Below are positions 10,301 through 22,834 of a stretch of 64,000 nucleotides of DNA, one piece after another. The DNA is from Chaunax sp. Z400. Taxonomy: Eukaryota > Chordata > Actinopteri > Lophiiformes > Chaunacidae. The position numbers and the translations under genes are program-made. The DNA is taken from contig CM075184.1 of NCBI GenBank assembly GCA_037577475.1, positions 32,071,594 to 32,135,593 on the forward strand, in the 5' to 3' direction. Positions within the stretch are counted from its first letter, which is position 1. Each line of letters starts with the position of its first letter. The notes under the pieces are model-generated. The model did no database searches. It saw only the letters and a list, made by a program, of their open reading frames with translations, and was not told where the DNA came from.

Positions 10301-13300
10301 AATGCCTCACATCTTTGCTTATATAGTGCAAATATTTAACAATATATGGCAAAAAAATTACAAAAAAGTCTTCATATTCTACTATTTAAATCCAATCATC
10401 CTTTCCACTAATACAAAATATGACATGTACTTATGAAGGCTTGAACCAACCAATTTAAACCAATAATATCATGACATCATCCATCAATCAATCCTCAACT
10501 TTTAGATTCAATGCTAACAGTAATAAGTGAACTATGCAAGAACCAGTGGGGTAAACGTGTCCCTGTAAACAGATAGAAAGAAATGTTTTGCCTTCCATTA
10601 TAGGAGGAGACTGGATTGGATGATCACGAAGCTCTGGATGTGTATCAACAATGCCTCGGAGAACTACTGTTGGCTTTAGCAGGTATAGAGGAAACCCTTT
10701 CTTTCCTTACAAGATGGCTTTATGATGTTATCCTGTCCTTTACTGCTGTTGGCTACTGAGCCAAACTGCTGGAGGCCAAGCTTTATGTGCCTTTCTCAAG
10801 GACACCTTGGGAGCAGTGGGTGACTGAGGATGAAATTTAAACCATACTGCACTCCCACATCTGATACTTTTTTCTTTTTTTTGTTCTTACATCACCTCTA
10901 CCTCAGGCGGCTCTGCTCGTTTGCACACATTTGTTATTAGAGAAACAAGCATAAAAGAAACTTGGAGGAAAAGTCATTTTTGAGAGGGAGCATAAAGTCA
11001 GGTAAAGGGCTGACGGCTCCAGAGGTGGTTGAACAAAGTCAATGATGCTCGAGGGAAAGGCTGGAAGAGAAAGGGGGGGGAAAAAGGTGTAGAGATACTT
11101 TAATAGAGACTTAACTGGAACCAGAGGGACTCTGAAGATTGCAGACTTTGAGAGAGAAGGATGCAAAGTCTTAAAGAGACGAGAAATGATAGAGAAAGTG
11201 ATTTAGAAAGAGTCAAAGGCAAGCTGACAGAGAAGGAGGACAGACTTGGAGTGAGATGGGGACACTTAGTAAACGACAGGCAGACAAACAGGCCGAGGTG
11301 CTGCAGAAGAGACTCCAGTGACTCTCCGTTGGGCCTGGTGTTCATTAAGCCTGCTCATGATCTCATCTGGAAGATCGGCCTAAAGGAAGAGAGATGGTAT
11401 AGGGCGATCCAGATGTGGCTTTGAGCGGGGGGGGGAGCCTGGCAATCTGCTTTCCATTCAGACACAGCACACTTTGCTTTGTATTATTACACTGTAGGAA
11501 GAAAAACTATTATATCTCCAATAAACAAGAAGTCTGCTCTGTGTAACCATCCAGCCAGTGGTATCAGCAGTTCATCCAGAAGGAGTTAAAAGACTCACTC
11601 TTTCCTGCTTGAGTTGGTAGATTCCACAATCTAGATGTAGCTGAAGAAAGTGTTTCATGAACAAACAACAGTTGCATTTATGTGTAAGTGGTTGCATTAG
11701 ATGTGTTAAACAGAGTCTTGTCTCGTCAGTCCATCAGTGATATACGATATGCCGCCTCAGCGAATCCCATGCCACCCTAAGCAGCCTCTCTCTCCAGTGT
11801 CAGGGAGCCTCATTCTGTGGCACAGTAGATATCACCGAGGGGATTGAGGGGAGAAAACATTGGTTCTTTGTTTAGCTAAGGGCTCTTTGTTGCACGGTTT
11901 CCCAACATGCCTTGCCACCAGAGAGTTTTCCTCCTCCTCCTCCTCCTCCTCCTCCTCATCCCTCTCTCTCCCCTCCAGGATGACTAACTGTGAAAACACT
12001 GGCCTACATTAGAACCATTTCCACCCTTGAGCACCCGGTCTACACGCTAGCGAAATCCAATCTAGTTAGTTGACCTCTTCTTGAACAAACAAGGTAATTA
12101 GGTAGTGGACTCTCTTTTTCCTTCTTCTCCTCATTATTTTTATTTTTTTCCTCCTCTCTTGCTGCACCAGCCGAGCCCCAGGGTCGCAGGAGGGAGCTGC
12201 TCCACAGCGAGGTGAGTTTGCCAGGAGGGGCTTCTGGATGAGTAAGTCACAGTGGCAACAACTGTCTTTTTCCTTCGACTAGCCCTCGGCTAGAGGACAA
12301 CAGTGGATGCTCCATCACGTGACCCACATGAGCCTTTTTCCAGCTCTCACATGTGCATGTTTTTTGTGGTGAAGGCCAAATAATGTAATCCATCATCTAT
12401 ATTATTGACACGTACACATAAATCACTGTTCACTTTATAAATGGATACTTAAAGCACCTATAATAACTTTATTATATCAAAAAGGAAAAGTCTCAAGTCT
12501 TCACAAATGATTAAGATACAACTCTGCAGTTAACCTCAACTCTACAAAGTTGTAATGTCTCTCAGCTCATTGGTTTTCGGTTCTGTCTCAATGCTCACCA
12601 TTAGCATTACTTTTGGCCGCAGTACAATAGCTATAGAACCTGACTGTGCATCTGCCCTGCAGCAAACGGACATTAGACAGGGTTTACCGACTAACTGGTG
12701 AAAGTAGCGAAGCATTTAGGCGCTAAATAGTTAGATATTTTCTTCGAGTTGGTTGAAACAAACAAAAAAAGGGCTAAAATGAGGTGACCAGCTGAATATA
12801 AAGTTCCATCAGTTCAACTCCAAATTAATTCTTGGTTGCCGTGCATCTGGTGGATGTGTAAATACAAAAATGTTTGCAAACAGTTATGTCAGTATTGTGT
12901 TTCTGCTGCCTCCGAGTGGCCAATAAAATAAAAAATAAAAATTATTGCGTCTTGAACCTGCATCAACAAGTGTTGAACTCTTATTGCCATTATATGTAAT
13001 GGCTATGAAATAATAATAATAATAATTTCATGTCTCCCTTATTCCCTTAGATTGAATGAATAAACTGTGTTTTGTGTTTTTGCTGGTTGCTATTCTGAGG
13101 AAAACGATTTCCTCAAAAAGTTGAAATTGAAAATGACCAAACCCAGATTCTAAAAAGTTGGGACACTGTGTAAAACATAAGTAAAACATAATGTGTTCAT
13201 TTGTTAATCTTGTTTTCAACGTCTCCTCAATGTACATAGAAAATCTATGCATTTTCTGAGTCTGAAGCCAGCGACATGTTTCATATACAATTCGGGACAG

Positions 13301-14796
13301 GAGCTACAAAACTCTGGGAAAGTGGAACAGTCAAAAACACCTGTTTGGAAGATTCCATAAAAACAGTTTTGTTAAGACACTAAAATGGCTTTTGTGGTGT
13401 TTTTTTAGCAAACAATTTAATAAGTAACAGCAATAATAAACTGAACAAAACCAACAAATTCCATCCATTTAACTTCTCAGTTGTTGCCTTCATAACACAA
13501 CAGTAGACAACAACATGCTTTTGGACATCAGCCTAAATATACTTGAATGAACCCTAAATGTTGATAGTCTAGTAGAATTCCTGGCCCGTATTCACACTGA
13601 ACAGCAAACTCATATTGTGCTTTGACAAGCATATGCAAAGGACTGGTGCATGTCTATTATTAATGCTCAACAGTCTTTGTGAATTGTTAAGCCAGCAGTG
13701 AGCCAACAACAGACAACAGTATTTCACCACAAATCCCAGGAGGGGGGGGTTTAGAGGGGCCTCATAGACCTCCCTATTTGAAGTTTTGTGGGTGCTTGTC
13801 TTAAGTAAATTCAGATGCGCCTGTAATAATCTAGCACAGCATTAGAACATGGGGGTAGGGGATTGGATAGAAAGCATATGTGTATGTGAGAACCCAAAAA
13901 GAGCCAACACATGGTGCCATGACTGGCCTCCATGTGCATTCATATCTGCTGTAGAGCACGATTTAGCATTTAAAAGTTACTACTCTATATTCTGGCTTCT
14001 CACTGTTGAGCCACAGTTTTGAGCCGAGGATGGACTTGAGGTTGTCCTGTTACCTGTGTTTCTGTATATGTAGCTTAAAACTCTGCAAGTCATCAGTATG
14101 TCCTACCGATCCTAAGCCCTGCAGATGTCCTCCACATGTATCGTACTTGATGATTAAAGGGATTGGGATTAAAGCACTGTGGCTACAGAAGGTTGGCGTC
14201 CGTACATCCCTTGATCCAAATGATTATTTACTGCAACAGATTGGTGTTGGAAAGGGACATGTATTGATCTAGTTATGGCTGTAGATGATCAAGTGATCGG
14301 TTGGATCGATAATGTCGAATCCAAACCGCCTAAAACCTCAAAATGTCACCCAGTCAAAGTCAGGGGATCACCAAAGCCAGTCGGGTTCCTCCCTGATCCA
14401 TGAACACAAATGATGTCAATGACAATCCATCCAGTAGTTGTTGTTGTGATATTTCAGTCTGGACCAAAACAATCAACAAACTAACCAAATCTAACCAACT
14501 ATGGCTAAAAGACATCAGTAGAACACAATGGACTGCCTTTACTACGATATAAAAGAAAATTATTACATTTTCATTGCAATTTTATGTCTCTCACCAGATT
14601 AAAAGCCTCATGAGCAGAGCTGAATACATCAAAAAGAATATCAGGGTAAGCATGAATTCCTTTTTTCTTTTCAGTTTTCCTTTCAGGTAAATTTGCTCCT
14701 GAGAATTATTTTGATTTCAAAGAGAGATTTGTTGCTATAAGACTTCTTTTTTTGATACCATAGAAAGAGTGTAACTTAAAACCTTTTGGTTTACAG

Positions 14797-14847
<51 letters not shown>

Positions 14848-16834
14848 TGTATATGTGTATCTAATGACCTGTTCTTAAAGTTCTGTTTAGTCATTAGTTT
14901 TGGATGATCACAGCCTTCTGTTTATTTCCCAGATGCAGGAGACTCAGAGGGACGTGTCTCTGGATCGAGAATCTCTCACGGACTCCGTCAGAAGCTGTGA
15001 GTTTCCCTGCTGGCGTCGTACCAGCTTCTCTTTTGGTCATGAGAGTGTTTTTTGAGATCCTTGCAGCCATGCTGATAGCTGACTGTGTGGAGGTACGGTT
15101 CAGGGGGAAGGTGGCGTTGGTGAGGAATGGCTGCCTTGAAGATGTAATGAAAATGTCCTTTCATTAAAGCGTTTTCCACCAGTAAAAATATGAGCCATTC
15201 TCTGGCTGTGCTGGCCACCCCACAGGACTGTCTGGCTCTTTGATTTCATTCCAGTGCAGCCCTGGGCCACTCTGTCCTCTGCCCTCTTGTAAAGCCTGCA
15301 TTGTGAAAGTGAGACTTGGTGCGAGAAAAGAGCCATGAAAGCACATATATGTAGACTTCATTCCTATCTCAGACACACACGTCTATATATTTAAAAAAAA
15401 ATCAGTGTACATTTGAATAATACAACATTAGACCTAACTGTCTGAGCACCACATAAACAAACTGTTCTGTTATATAAAGAGTTATGTATTATTAATATAG
15501 TTAATAACCTATATATACAGTCTAATTCCTAGTATTTTCGAGGCTGAGCTCTTGGATGGATAGTGGATACCTAAAGCCCAGACAATATCCTGTTCTCGGA
15601 GAGAAATTCCGGGGGACTTATGAATTTAAAAAGAAATGGGGATGGGGATGGGGGGGGGCACCTATGACTGTAGAGACTGCTCAAGTTTCATGAAGAACAT
15701 GGCCTCTTCTTCTGCTTCTGTTATTTTCATAAAGCCACATCGCAGTCAGCCATAACTGGCTGGCAAAGCTCCAACAGCAGCTGTACATGAGAGGGTCACA
15801 GCAACGCCCTGCGACGTCTGTCTGGTGACCTTAGACTACACCAAAACAAGCTGCAAAGTTCTGCTGAGAACCAGCACATTAAAAACCCTCACAGTCGTCG
15901 TCCCCCCCGCCTCCCCGACGCTGGAAAACTAAAACCCTCACAGACTTAACATGGTTATTGTGAGGGCAGAACAGGGCAAGGACTTGAGGTATTTCAGGGG
16001 CGAGTGAAGAACTATGTTCATAAAGATTAACGATGTTTATTCTGTACATGTTCTAAGTGCTGTAAGAACATACTCAGTAATCTGTTTAGGTGTTCGGTTT
16101 ATGTAGTGACAAATGGGCCCACTTCTCTTTCAGGCGTAGGATTTATTATGTACTTACATAGTGAGTATACAGATCATTGAAAAATGCAGACTGACATCCA
16201 GACCACATGCTGTTCTACACAACTCAGAGAGGAGGCAACAAATTTATATTTATTGTAGTTTAGAAGGTTTCTAAAATTATTAAATGCTTAAAAAAGATCA
16301 AATATTTTTATTGAAAATGTACTTATAAATAAATATGCAGCTTTTCTGTATGTTTTAATGAAATATATTATTGTATAGATAATTTTTTACATATCAGCAC
16401 ACGCTTACTTTCTGCAGTCATTAACACCAATCATCACATTTTTGTGACAGTCCTTCAAATCAATGAATGACCCATTCTTAAAAACAAGGCCCAGCTACTG
16501 TTCATGAATTGATCGGCCTGCCAGCTTAATATATAACATGTAACAAGGAAGTAGGAGATGACAGGATAGGTTTAGATAAAATAAGACAAGAGGAAATGTG
16601 TATTTAAGACATTTTATATCCTTATACACACATTGATGGATATAATGTTGAGAATGTTCAGTCCAGGGATTTTAGCTTTCCTTTGTACAAAAAAGCATCC
16701 AACATAAAGTGGGAAACTATTATTCAGTGTAATTCTAAAGATAGTGGATGATTGATTGAGTTATATTTTGTAGTCTTGAAAAAGGTGAAATCACACTCAT
16801 TCTATGTGTTTTCTCAGCTTGCTGTTTGCAGTAA
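4319..16834 (+). CDS. ulk3: Serine/threonine-protein kinase ULK3, complete (16 coding exons)
   Basis: Autophagy-related and GLI-regulating kinase. Coding exons: 4319-4423, 5330-5470, 5714-5834, 6114-6209, 6546-6689, 7237-7319, 8543-8698, 8924-9029, 9167-9207, 9408-9510, 10079-10143, 10604-10682, 12171-12211, 14598-14645, 14933-14996, 16818-16834. All introns are GT-AG and phases match, giving 1410 nt and 469 residues (human about 472). Kinase domain: ERLGSGTYATVY glycine loop (residues 19-30), catalytic Lys45, HLDLKPQN with Asp138 (HLD in place of HRD is also in human ULK3), DFG 155-157, GSPLYMAPEM. Two MIT-like helical regions follow (about 283-350 and 375-445); the end is SSCCLQ (human SSCTLQ). 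Known roles: phosphorylation of GLI proteins, SUFU binding, and abscission checkpoint through ESCRT-III. The start fits the family amino terminus. No frame break is seen. The identification is secure. Confidence 0.96.
4560..5290 (+). repeat. Dispersed repeat family 'A', copy 1 (interrupted)
   Basis: Three blocks match other copies in this window: 4645-4685 ('ggtttgtgtca'), 4735-4800 ('gactcaag...', 'aaaatcagtcaag', 'gaccaaac', 'tgttgagaat'), and 5217-5280 ('tttttcaaattg', 'gccaaa', 'aaatccct'). The same block order occurs at 34.1-34.4 kb. Roughly 400 nt of unrelated sequence and CA repeats separate the last two blocks here. It lies inside ulk3 intron 1. I cannot name the element. Confidence 0.6.
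5131..5188. repeat. Imperfect CA microsatellite
   Basis: Runs of CA broken by CTCA units, within ulk3 intron 1. The frame read through it is not a gene. Confidence 0.85.
10148..10169 (+). promoter_or_regulatory. G-quadruplex motif just inside ulk3 intron 11
   Basis: Four G-runs of 4, 5, 6 and 4 are each separated by one T, an ideal short-loop G-quadruplex pattern. It begins 5 nt after the splice donor that follows position 10143 and is on the transcribed-RNA strand, so it could form in the pre-mRNA next to the 5' splice site. Confidence 0.6.
10760..10865. repeat. Possible fragment of a fish dispersed repeat
   Basis: The phrase 'cctttctcaaggacacctt' followed by 'gcagtgggtgactgagg' resembles a common fish repeat. 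It lies in ulk3 intron 12. There are no defined ends, so confidence is low. Confidence 0.3.
11933..11970. repeat. TCC microsatellite in ulk3 intron 12
   Basis: About ten consecutive CTC/TCC units followed by a pyrimidine-rich tract. The purine/pyrimidine asymmetry could adopt triplex structure, but nothing links it to splicing of exon 13 some 200 nt downstream. Confidence 0.8.
13120..13400. repeat. Probable DNA-transposon remnant in ulk3 intron 13
   Basis: The phrases 'aaaaagttgggacactgtgtaaaa' (split here only by divergence) and, about 150 nt on, 'gggacaggagctacaaaa', 'ctgggaaagt' and 'aacacctgtttggaa' are shared with a widespread fish interspersed repeat. No open frame above 75 codons and no target duplication was found. 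The family name is unknown to me. Confidence 0.45.
14798..14846. repeat. TA microsatellite
   Basis: A nearly pure TA run of about 48 nt within ulk3 intron 14, between exons 14 and 15. Self-complementary and cruciform-prone, it is a likely length polymorphism. Confidence 0.9.
15000..16810 (+). other. ulk3 intron 15, no gene recognised
   Basis: The 1.8-kb last intron separates exon 15 from a terminal exon with only 17 coding nucleotides. I see no recognisable exon, RNA gene or complete mobile element in it; short frames on either strand lack family resemblance. Confidence 0.5.
15638..15658 (+). repeat. G-rich tract with G-quadruplex potential
   Basis: Two GGGGAT units followed by a run of nine G in ulk3 intron 15. 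This is a simple G-rich tract able to form a quadruplex; no functional context is evident. Confidence 0.5.
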
Positions 16835-17472
16835 TCTTGACGGCCACCGTGGGAATTGGCTGCGACGCCCCTCCGAGCGTCAGACCGCCTGTCAGTGTTG
16901 GTTCAGGCTGGACACAGAGCCTTCACCTGTCCAGGTTTCTGCTGGGGGGAAAAAATCCGACATGTGTTACACCTCACTCTAACCAACTCAGAACACCGTC
17001 TGGGTGGCATTATATACAGTTGCCAACCAAATGTGGTCAGTTGTTCAGGTTGTTGCTGGAAAGTTGATGATTTGGCAGGTTGAGAAACTTGTGTTTATTC
17101 GTTCTGAGCTAGAAAACAAGTTTGGCTGTGAAAGTAATGAACGTAGCTCTTGAAGTTTGGATTTGCACGCTTGCTGAGTTAAGTTAGCTCTCTGCTTCTT
17201 CCACTGTGACACATTGCTTCGCCTCGAACCCCTCCTCCTGACGCACCATTGATATGTAAATACTGGACAGCTTGTAATGACAATACCACTCTGTCATGGG
17301 AAAGGAATAAACGGCTGCATGTGTCGTAGCACGAAACAGTCTGCAGTGTTTGCAGCGCACCTCAAAACGGAGTCACTCTGAAAATCAAATGGGAAGCGTG
17401 ACAATGTCAAAGGGACGTCACGTTAGCCTTCAGCTGTAGTTCTGTTATTATTTAGAGGCCTATGCAAAGATG

Positions 17473-17501
<29 letters not shown>
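17473..17501. repeat. CA microsatellite in the ulk3 3' UTR
   Basis: About 14 uninterrupted CA units, followed by a CT-rich tract, inside the presumed 3' untranslated region of ulk3. Confidence 0.9.
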
Positions 17502-17503
<2 letters not shown>

Positions 17504-17996
17504 CTCTCTCTCCCCACTGCCTTTACTGTGGGTCAACCACAGGATCAGCATGCTCTCCCCACTGATGGAACCCTCTTCACCACTATGAGGGGAAAACTGG
17601 AGAGGTGCGGCCTCTGCCTTATTTACACTAGACATTTTCTTAGGTTTGGCATTGACTGAGTATTTGAGGGATACAGAAAGTTGAGGCGCTTCATGACTGG
17701 GCCTCTGTGAAACAGCAAAAAGCTTAACAGCCAGTGGCAGGTCGATTATCCTCACTGTTGTAGGTCTACACAAACTGTTTTGATTTCAGCACTTGAATCT
17801 TTTACTTTGTGTGAATTGCTTTTAAGGCAGACAGCCTTAAAGGGAGAAAAGACCTAAAACAGGAGTGAAAGGAGGAGAGTATAGAAATGTCTGCTGGCAA
17901 GATTTACACACTGCTGCATCTTTTTTTTTTTTTTGAATGTTTATACACTGTGATTTTTATATAGTTTGTATTTATTGAATTAGAAATTCAGTGGGA

Positions 17997-18002
17997 AATA
18001 AA
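17997..18002 (+). terminator. ulk3: Probable ulk3 poly(A) signal
   Basis: AATAAA about 1.16 kb after the ulk3 stop codon, followed within 20-40 nt by the GT-rich 'ctgtgtcgtctggatgtttt', a typical downstream element. An alternative AATAAA at 17306-17311 could give a shorter transcript. Confidence 0.6.
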
Positions 18003-18606
18003 ATGGCGGTCTCTGAAGTCTGTGTCGTCTGGATGTTTTGTCAACAGCACAAGGCAAATGACTCGCCTTTCAGAACTTTCTGACAGATTTATGCACCGTC
18101 GTGGTCCCTCGCCATCGTCATCTGGAGGACTGCTCTGCAGAAACAGCTGGATCGTTTCCACAGTGGGAGGAGAGAGGAAGGCGGGTATGGGAAAATGAGG
18201 ACATTCGATAATTGTATGATTCTGAAAGAAGTTGGGAAAACTGTGGAGACTGAATTTTAAAAGTCTCCAGAACTCAGAAACTATGTGAATTTAAAAGAAT
18301 TAATTAGAATTAATTACAAGCATGTCATCTTAAACCTGTTAATTGTCCATATCTCATCTGCCACACGTAATAGATCTTCCTCTTTATTATAACAATATGG
18401 TAGTTGCACAACAGCTGTTGCACTCATTGACGGTCTTTCCAGACAAGACAGACATGCAACCTGAAATAGAAATTAAGCTTTGAAAAAAAAAAAAACGAAC
18501 CTTTTGAGAATGATGGAGGAACACCGGATTAGTGCCACCTGTGAAAACAGTTAGTTCATAAGGTTTTCTTTGTATCTGGAGTTACTGTCTAGTGTGAGGA
18601 AATGAA

Positions 18607-18635
18607 CCTGATGACATCACAGTGATGTCATCAGG
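18607..18635. promoter_or_regulatory. Perfect palindrome with CRE-like half-sites
   Basis: Perfect 14-nt inverted arms (18607-18620 and 18622-18635) flank a single A. Each arm holds TGACATCA / TGATGTCA, one base from the CREB/ATF site TGACGTCA. It lies about 600 nt past the ulk3 poly(A) signal. It could be a binding element or a hairpin; nothing ties it to a particular gene. Confidence 0.45.
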
Positions 18636-20329
18636 GCTATCTGGTGCTTGGAGAACACAAATTTACAGCAGAAAGCCTCTATTTTATGAAATGAATGTGT
18701 GGAGATTTACAAATGTTGGTTTGCACCGGGGATCGGAATTTGCAATGGAGTTGAATTCTGGGAAATGTAGGAACCTGTGTTTTTAGATGTTTATCAACAC
18801 TAGAAATTCAGCTGCTTCTTTATTGATTTTTTTAATTGATTATTTAGCAGCTTATAAATCCCTCAACTAAAGTTGTGGTTTGAGCCCTTAAAAATAACAA
18901 ATCAAATCTTGATAAAATCATCCATGAATTTTGCACAAAATATGCCTCTTGGGTCTGTAGTTGCCTCTGGTTTAATGGGTGGTTTTCAAATCTGCCCAGG
19001 ACTCACCGTCATGTTTGTTTTTTGGCCCACCAGCTGGTTAATCACATTCACCTTGGACACCAGGTGTAAATCACTCCCAGACTGTATGGTTAGAACAGAG
19101 AGCAGCCTGGAGCAACAGGACGTAGATGAACCATCTGCATGTGGAGCTGCACTGCAGACGGGGCTCCAGTTGGCTAATGTGCCCATATTGTTGGCTCAGC
19201 CTCACTGCTTTAATCATGACATGAGGATGTTGCTGCCAGGAAAAGTTTGGACTCAATTTTGACCCTTATGCTTGCTTTGTTGCTTGTTTTTTGGGAGTTC
19301 TGCCAGTTCATATTGCCCCCAAAAAGAGTCGAGAAATCCTTAAAGTAATGCATCCCAGAGATGAAAAAGAAGGAAAAAAATGGAAACCTTAATGCACCTC
19401 CCTCATCCTCCAAGAGAGCCCCCCCGGTCTCCTGTCCCAAACCACAACCTACAGCATTGTGGCTTTAATTGGCCTCCATTTTGCTGCAGTTCCAACAACA
19501 CTGCTTATTGCCCTTTCCCCTTCCAGTCTCCCTCGGTCTCTCCCTCTGTCTCTCTCTCTGATCCTGTTGATGCTGTTAATGGAGCACCAGTTGGGTCATA
19601 TTGGCATCAGTGTCGCCCATTAAAAGGGGTCTCTATATTGTAGACCTAGAGGACCTGGGTGCCCTTGACTCCAGGCCCCCCAGTGCCCTGAAAACAAGAG
19701 AGTGGGTCAACTATTCACTCTGGCTCCATGATCATCATGAATAGAACATTGTACCTATGAGAGACAAGAGCCTCCTAAATCCTCGGGGGTCACTCCCACT
19801 TTGGAGCGGCGAAGAGGGAGTCGGGGTCGGGGGTTTGTTTCAGAGAAATGTTTAATACTGATAATTTAGAAAATGGGCTCCAGCACAGTGCTGCCTCTGT
19901 ATCCCCCCTGTTCCCTCCACACACCCAACTCCCCAAGGCTGCCCTGCTCATGTTTGTTTTGATTTTGCTCCCAGAATCGGGGTGGGGTGGTATGTCGGAG
20001 GGCTTTAAGATGACTGGCAATGCTTGAAACGGATTGGACGAAAAACAATCTGACTGAACTAGAAGGAGTCGTGCTGTACCGGAGCTGCAGGCGACCTTGT
20101 TTCTCCGTCTCCCTCTTTTTAGGACACAATGGACCGTTGGAAGTGCTTGAGAATTCCAGTGGTTAACAGAAAATCAGGGGAGGATATGTAGACGTTCTCC
20201 CTACGCATGGAGATGGTGAACTTTCCACCTGTAACTCCAGTAACTAACAAAATTAAAATTCCGCTCAGAGCGAAAGACTATCTTACATATGACTTTATAT
20301 CGTGCCTTACCCATAATCCAGTGTGCTTT

Positions 20330-20408
20330 GCCTTTTACCCAGTGTCACCCCCCACAAACCTATAAAGGATAAAGGGCCACAGAAAATGGATGGATGGATG
20401 GATGGAAG
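20330..20408 (+). repeat. SINE 3' tail with ATGG repeats
   Basis: 'acccagtgtcaccccc', 'ataaaggataaagg' and 'agaaaatgg' followed by four ATGG units form the usual 3' end of the fish SINE-like family whose body is seen at 557-775. Only the tail survives here. Confidence 0.65.
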
Positions 20409-22014
20409 TAAAAGTGGAACAAGCCCCAAATGGTTGCTAACATCTTTACTTTATAGTGTTCTGGTTCTGTGAATATACTGAAAAGTACAGAAGTCCTTCT
20501 GGTACCACCTTAGTCGCATAAAATGGTGCGTTTCACTGACTTTCTGTCGGCCTTCCTCCCTCCTCTAAAATGGTCATGGGTTCATTACAATTTGAACCAA
20601 TTGGAAGCAGAACCATTATTTGTCTTTTTTTGCTCCCATGAGGGTTTATTGTACAAAGACTAGACACTTAAAATTCCTCTCCAGGTTTCAGTTACACTGA
20701 ACTAATCCCTTATATATTAGACAGTAAAACACAGACACATGCAGAGCTCACTCTGGAGTCACTTGCCTGACTTGAGAATGACATTTTCAAACAATAATCT
20801 CTGCTTTTGGCTCTCAGATACTGTAGATAGTGTCTTAAAAAGGCACCATAAACGTATCTTGTATAGTAAATCTAACATGGAAAGTATCACTGTACTCGGA
20901 TCGGATGAAGACCTGCCTTTAAAAGGTGAAACTTTAAGGAATTCAGGAAAATAACAAATTATAGCCACGGCTTTTACAGTGAGGATACAGCACAAGGCTC
21001 TCGAGATGAGTGAGTTAGACACTGTCACGATCTCTCATAAACAAATCACATCATTTTACAACATCAGCTCATAAACATTTTATTATAAAAGTCATCCCTC
21101 CCCACATGGAAGTCGCTGCTCTTGACTGTTTACTGCTATGTTCCCACAAGATGAGATGAAAAAGTGGAAACTCCTAATCAGGCTTTGTGGACAAAATCTG
21201 AGCTACATTTGTGTGCTAATATTGCATTAAATGCAAGTGATGATGGGCAGACACTGGCTGATTTCGCTGTTAAATATAAACATTCTTCTATTCTAGCTAC
21301 ATAATTTAACATCATCGTTTTCAGGACTTCGTTAAAGAACAAAAAGATTACAGCCGTGGCACAATGTGAAGTGGCGAAGACACAAACTGGCAGCTTCATT
21401 ACATGAGATCCAGACCGACAAAGAAGCTGCATTTGCTTTCCCTTTTTTCTCTTCATGTGGAGGTGTGGAGGAGAGAATGGAGACTGAGAGAACACAGGTT
21501 TAAATCCACCTTGAATGCACCTTCGGACCGGTAACGTTGGCCCTGTTGCTGCTTTAAATAAAAAATGAATGAGGACATTTTTATTAAATATTCAGTCTCA
21601 AAACATACAAAATAAAAACCTTTAAAGTAGTTTTTTTTAACCTTATTAAGAATTTGTGACCTGAACTCCGTCTCTTATTGTAGTTTGAGTTTCATCTGTC
21701 CTGTATGTTAAAAACACTCCCTACACTCTCCTGCTCCTTCATCACTGTGTGACCCCATGTCTGACCCTCCACACCAGACTACTGCTAATCACACTGTTGT
21801 AACACTTCTATGTCAGCTGATTATTGTGTTGTTGCTGCAGCGTCAGGCAAGACCAGTACCTGGTGCTTTATCCAATAAAACTGAGCCGTTAAATTACCCT
21901 CAAGCAACAACTTCTATTCAAATCAAACAGTTTGTTTATTTCTTTAAAAAAAAATTGCATTTAACCATATGAGCAGATAAACCTCCAATCATGAGCAGCG
22001 CTGTGGACACATGG

Positions 22015-22018
<4 letters not shown>

Positions 22019-22089
<71 letters not shown>
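22019..22089. repeat. GT microsatellite, about 71 nt
   Basis: An uninterrupted GT run, followed near 22170-22205 by a GGA/GAA purine tract. Both are likely polymorphic; the frame through them is spurious. Confidence 0.95.
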
Positions 22090-22091
<2 letters not shown>

Positions 22092-22834
22092 GCTTTGTTG
22101 CTTCAGTGTGAAAACACTAATAAAGGCAGTGGGGTGTTTTAAAGGCGTGAAAGAGGTCAGGCAGTACAGAGGAGGAGGAGGAGGAGGAGGAAGAAGAAGT
22201 GGAGGGGGGGTCTCAGGAAAAGTTCAATAAAACAATCACCATATGGGGGAGGGGCTCCAGACAGAACGCTAGGGAGGCGCTTCAGTTAATTTCAGTACTC
22301 GATCACACACCCTCCTGTTCTTTGACTGTTCCCACAAATATTTGAAGTGTGGTTGCTGCAACAATACAGAGGCCCCTGAAGTGGAGAGCAGAGCAAACAG
22401 AGACTGGATGAGTCCCATGTTTGTCTAAAGTCTTAATAAAGCCACACTCCCAAGTACCATTGAACCCAAACCAAACACACAGGAGCCGGTTAACGCCTGG
22501 GTTCACTTCCTCTCATCGTCACCTGAAAGTGTCGCTGCCATTTGTTGCTTTGGATTATAGCAACGAGTGTGCAGTTCCCTCAGAGCTCTGTGAGGCCATG
22601 GGCAGTTTTCCTGAGCGAGATGGGAATGTGAAAAGTCTTGGAAGTAGAAAGCCTGTAAATCACTCATGTTGCTCAGTGTCACCCTGCAACAGGAACAGGA
22701 TGGCAGGGAGTCCTGGAGGGGGCAAATGGCGCTTCCCTTCTCAAGCAGGCCTTGGGTTATAGTGCTCACATGTCCAATCAGAGACCTTTTCTCACATTTA
22801 TAAATCCAGCAAGTGTTTCAAAGTGGCCTTCGTG

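Larger units (their letters stand above)
18003..22834. other. ulk3 to gas1 intergenic region
   Basis: Apart from the palindrome, SINE tail and GT run listed separately, I recognise no exon. Part of the right end is probably the gas1 3' UTR, since gas1 is transcribed leftward; a plus-strand TTTATT at 21935-21940 (AATAAA on the gene strand) is one possible gas1 poly(A) signal. The two genes converge here. Confidence 0.45.
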
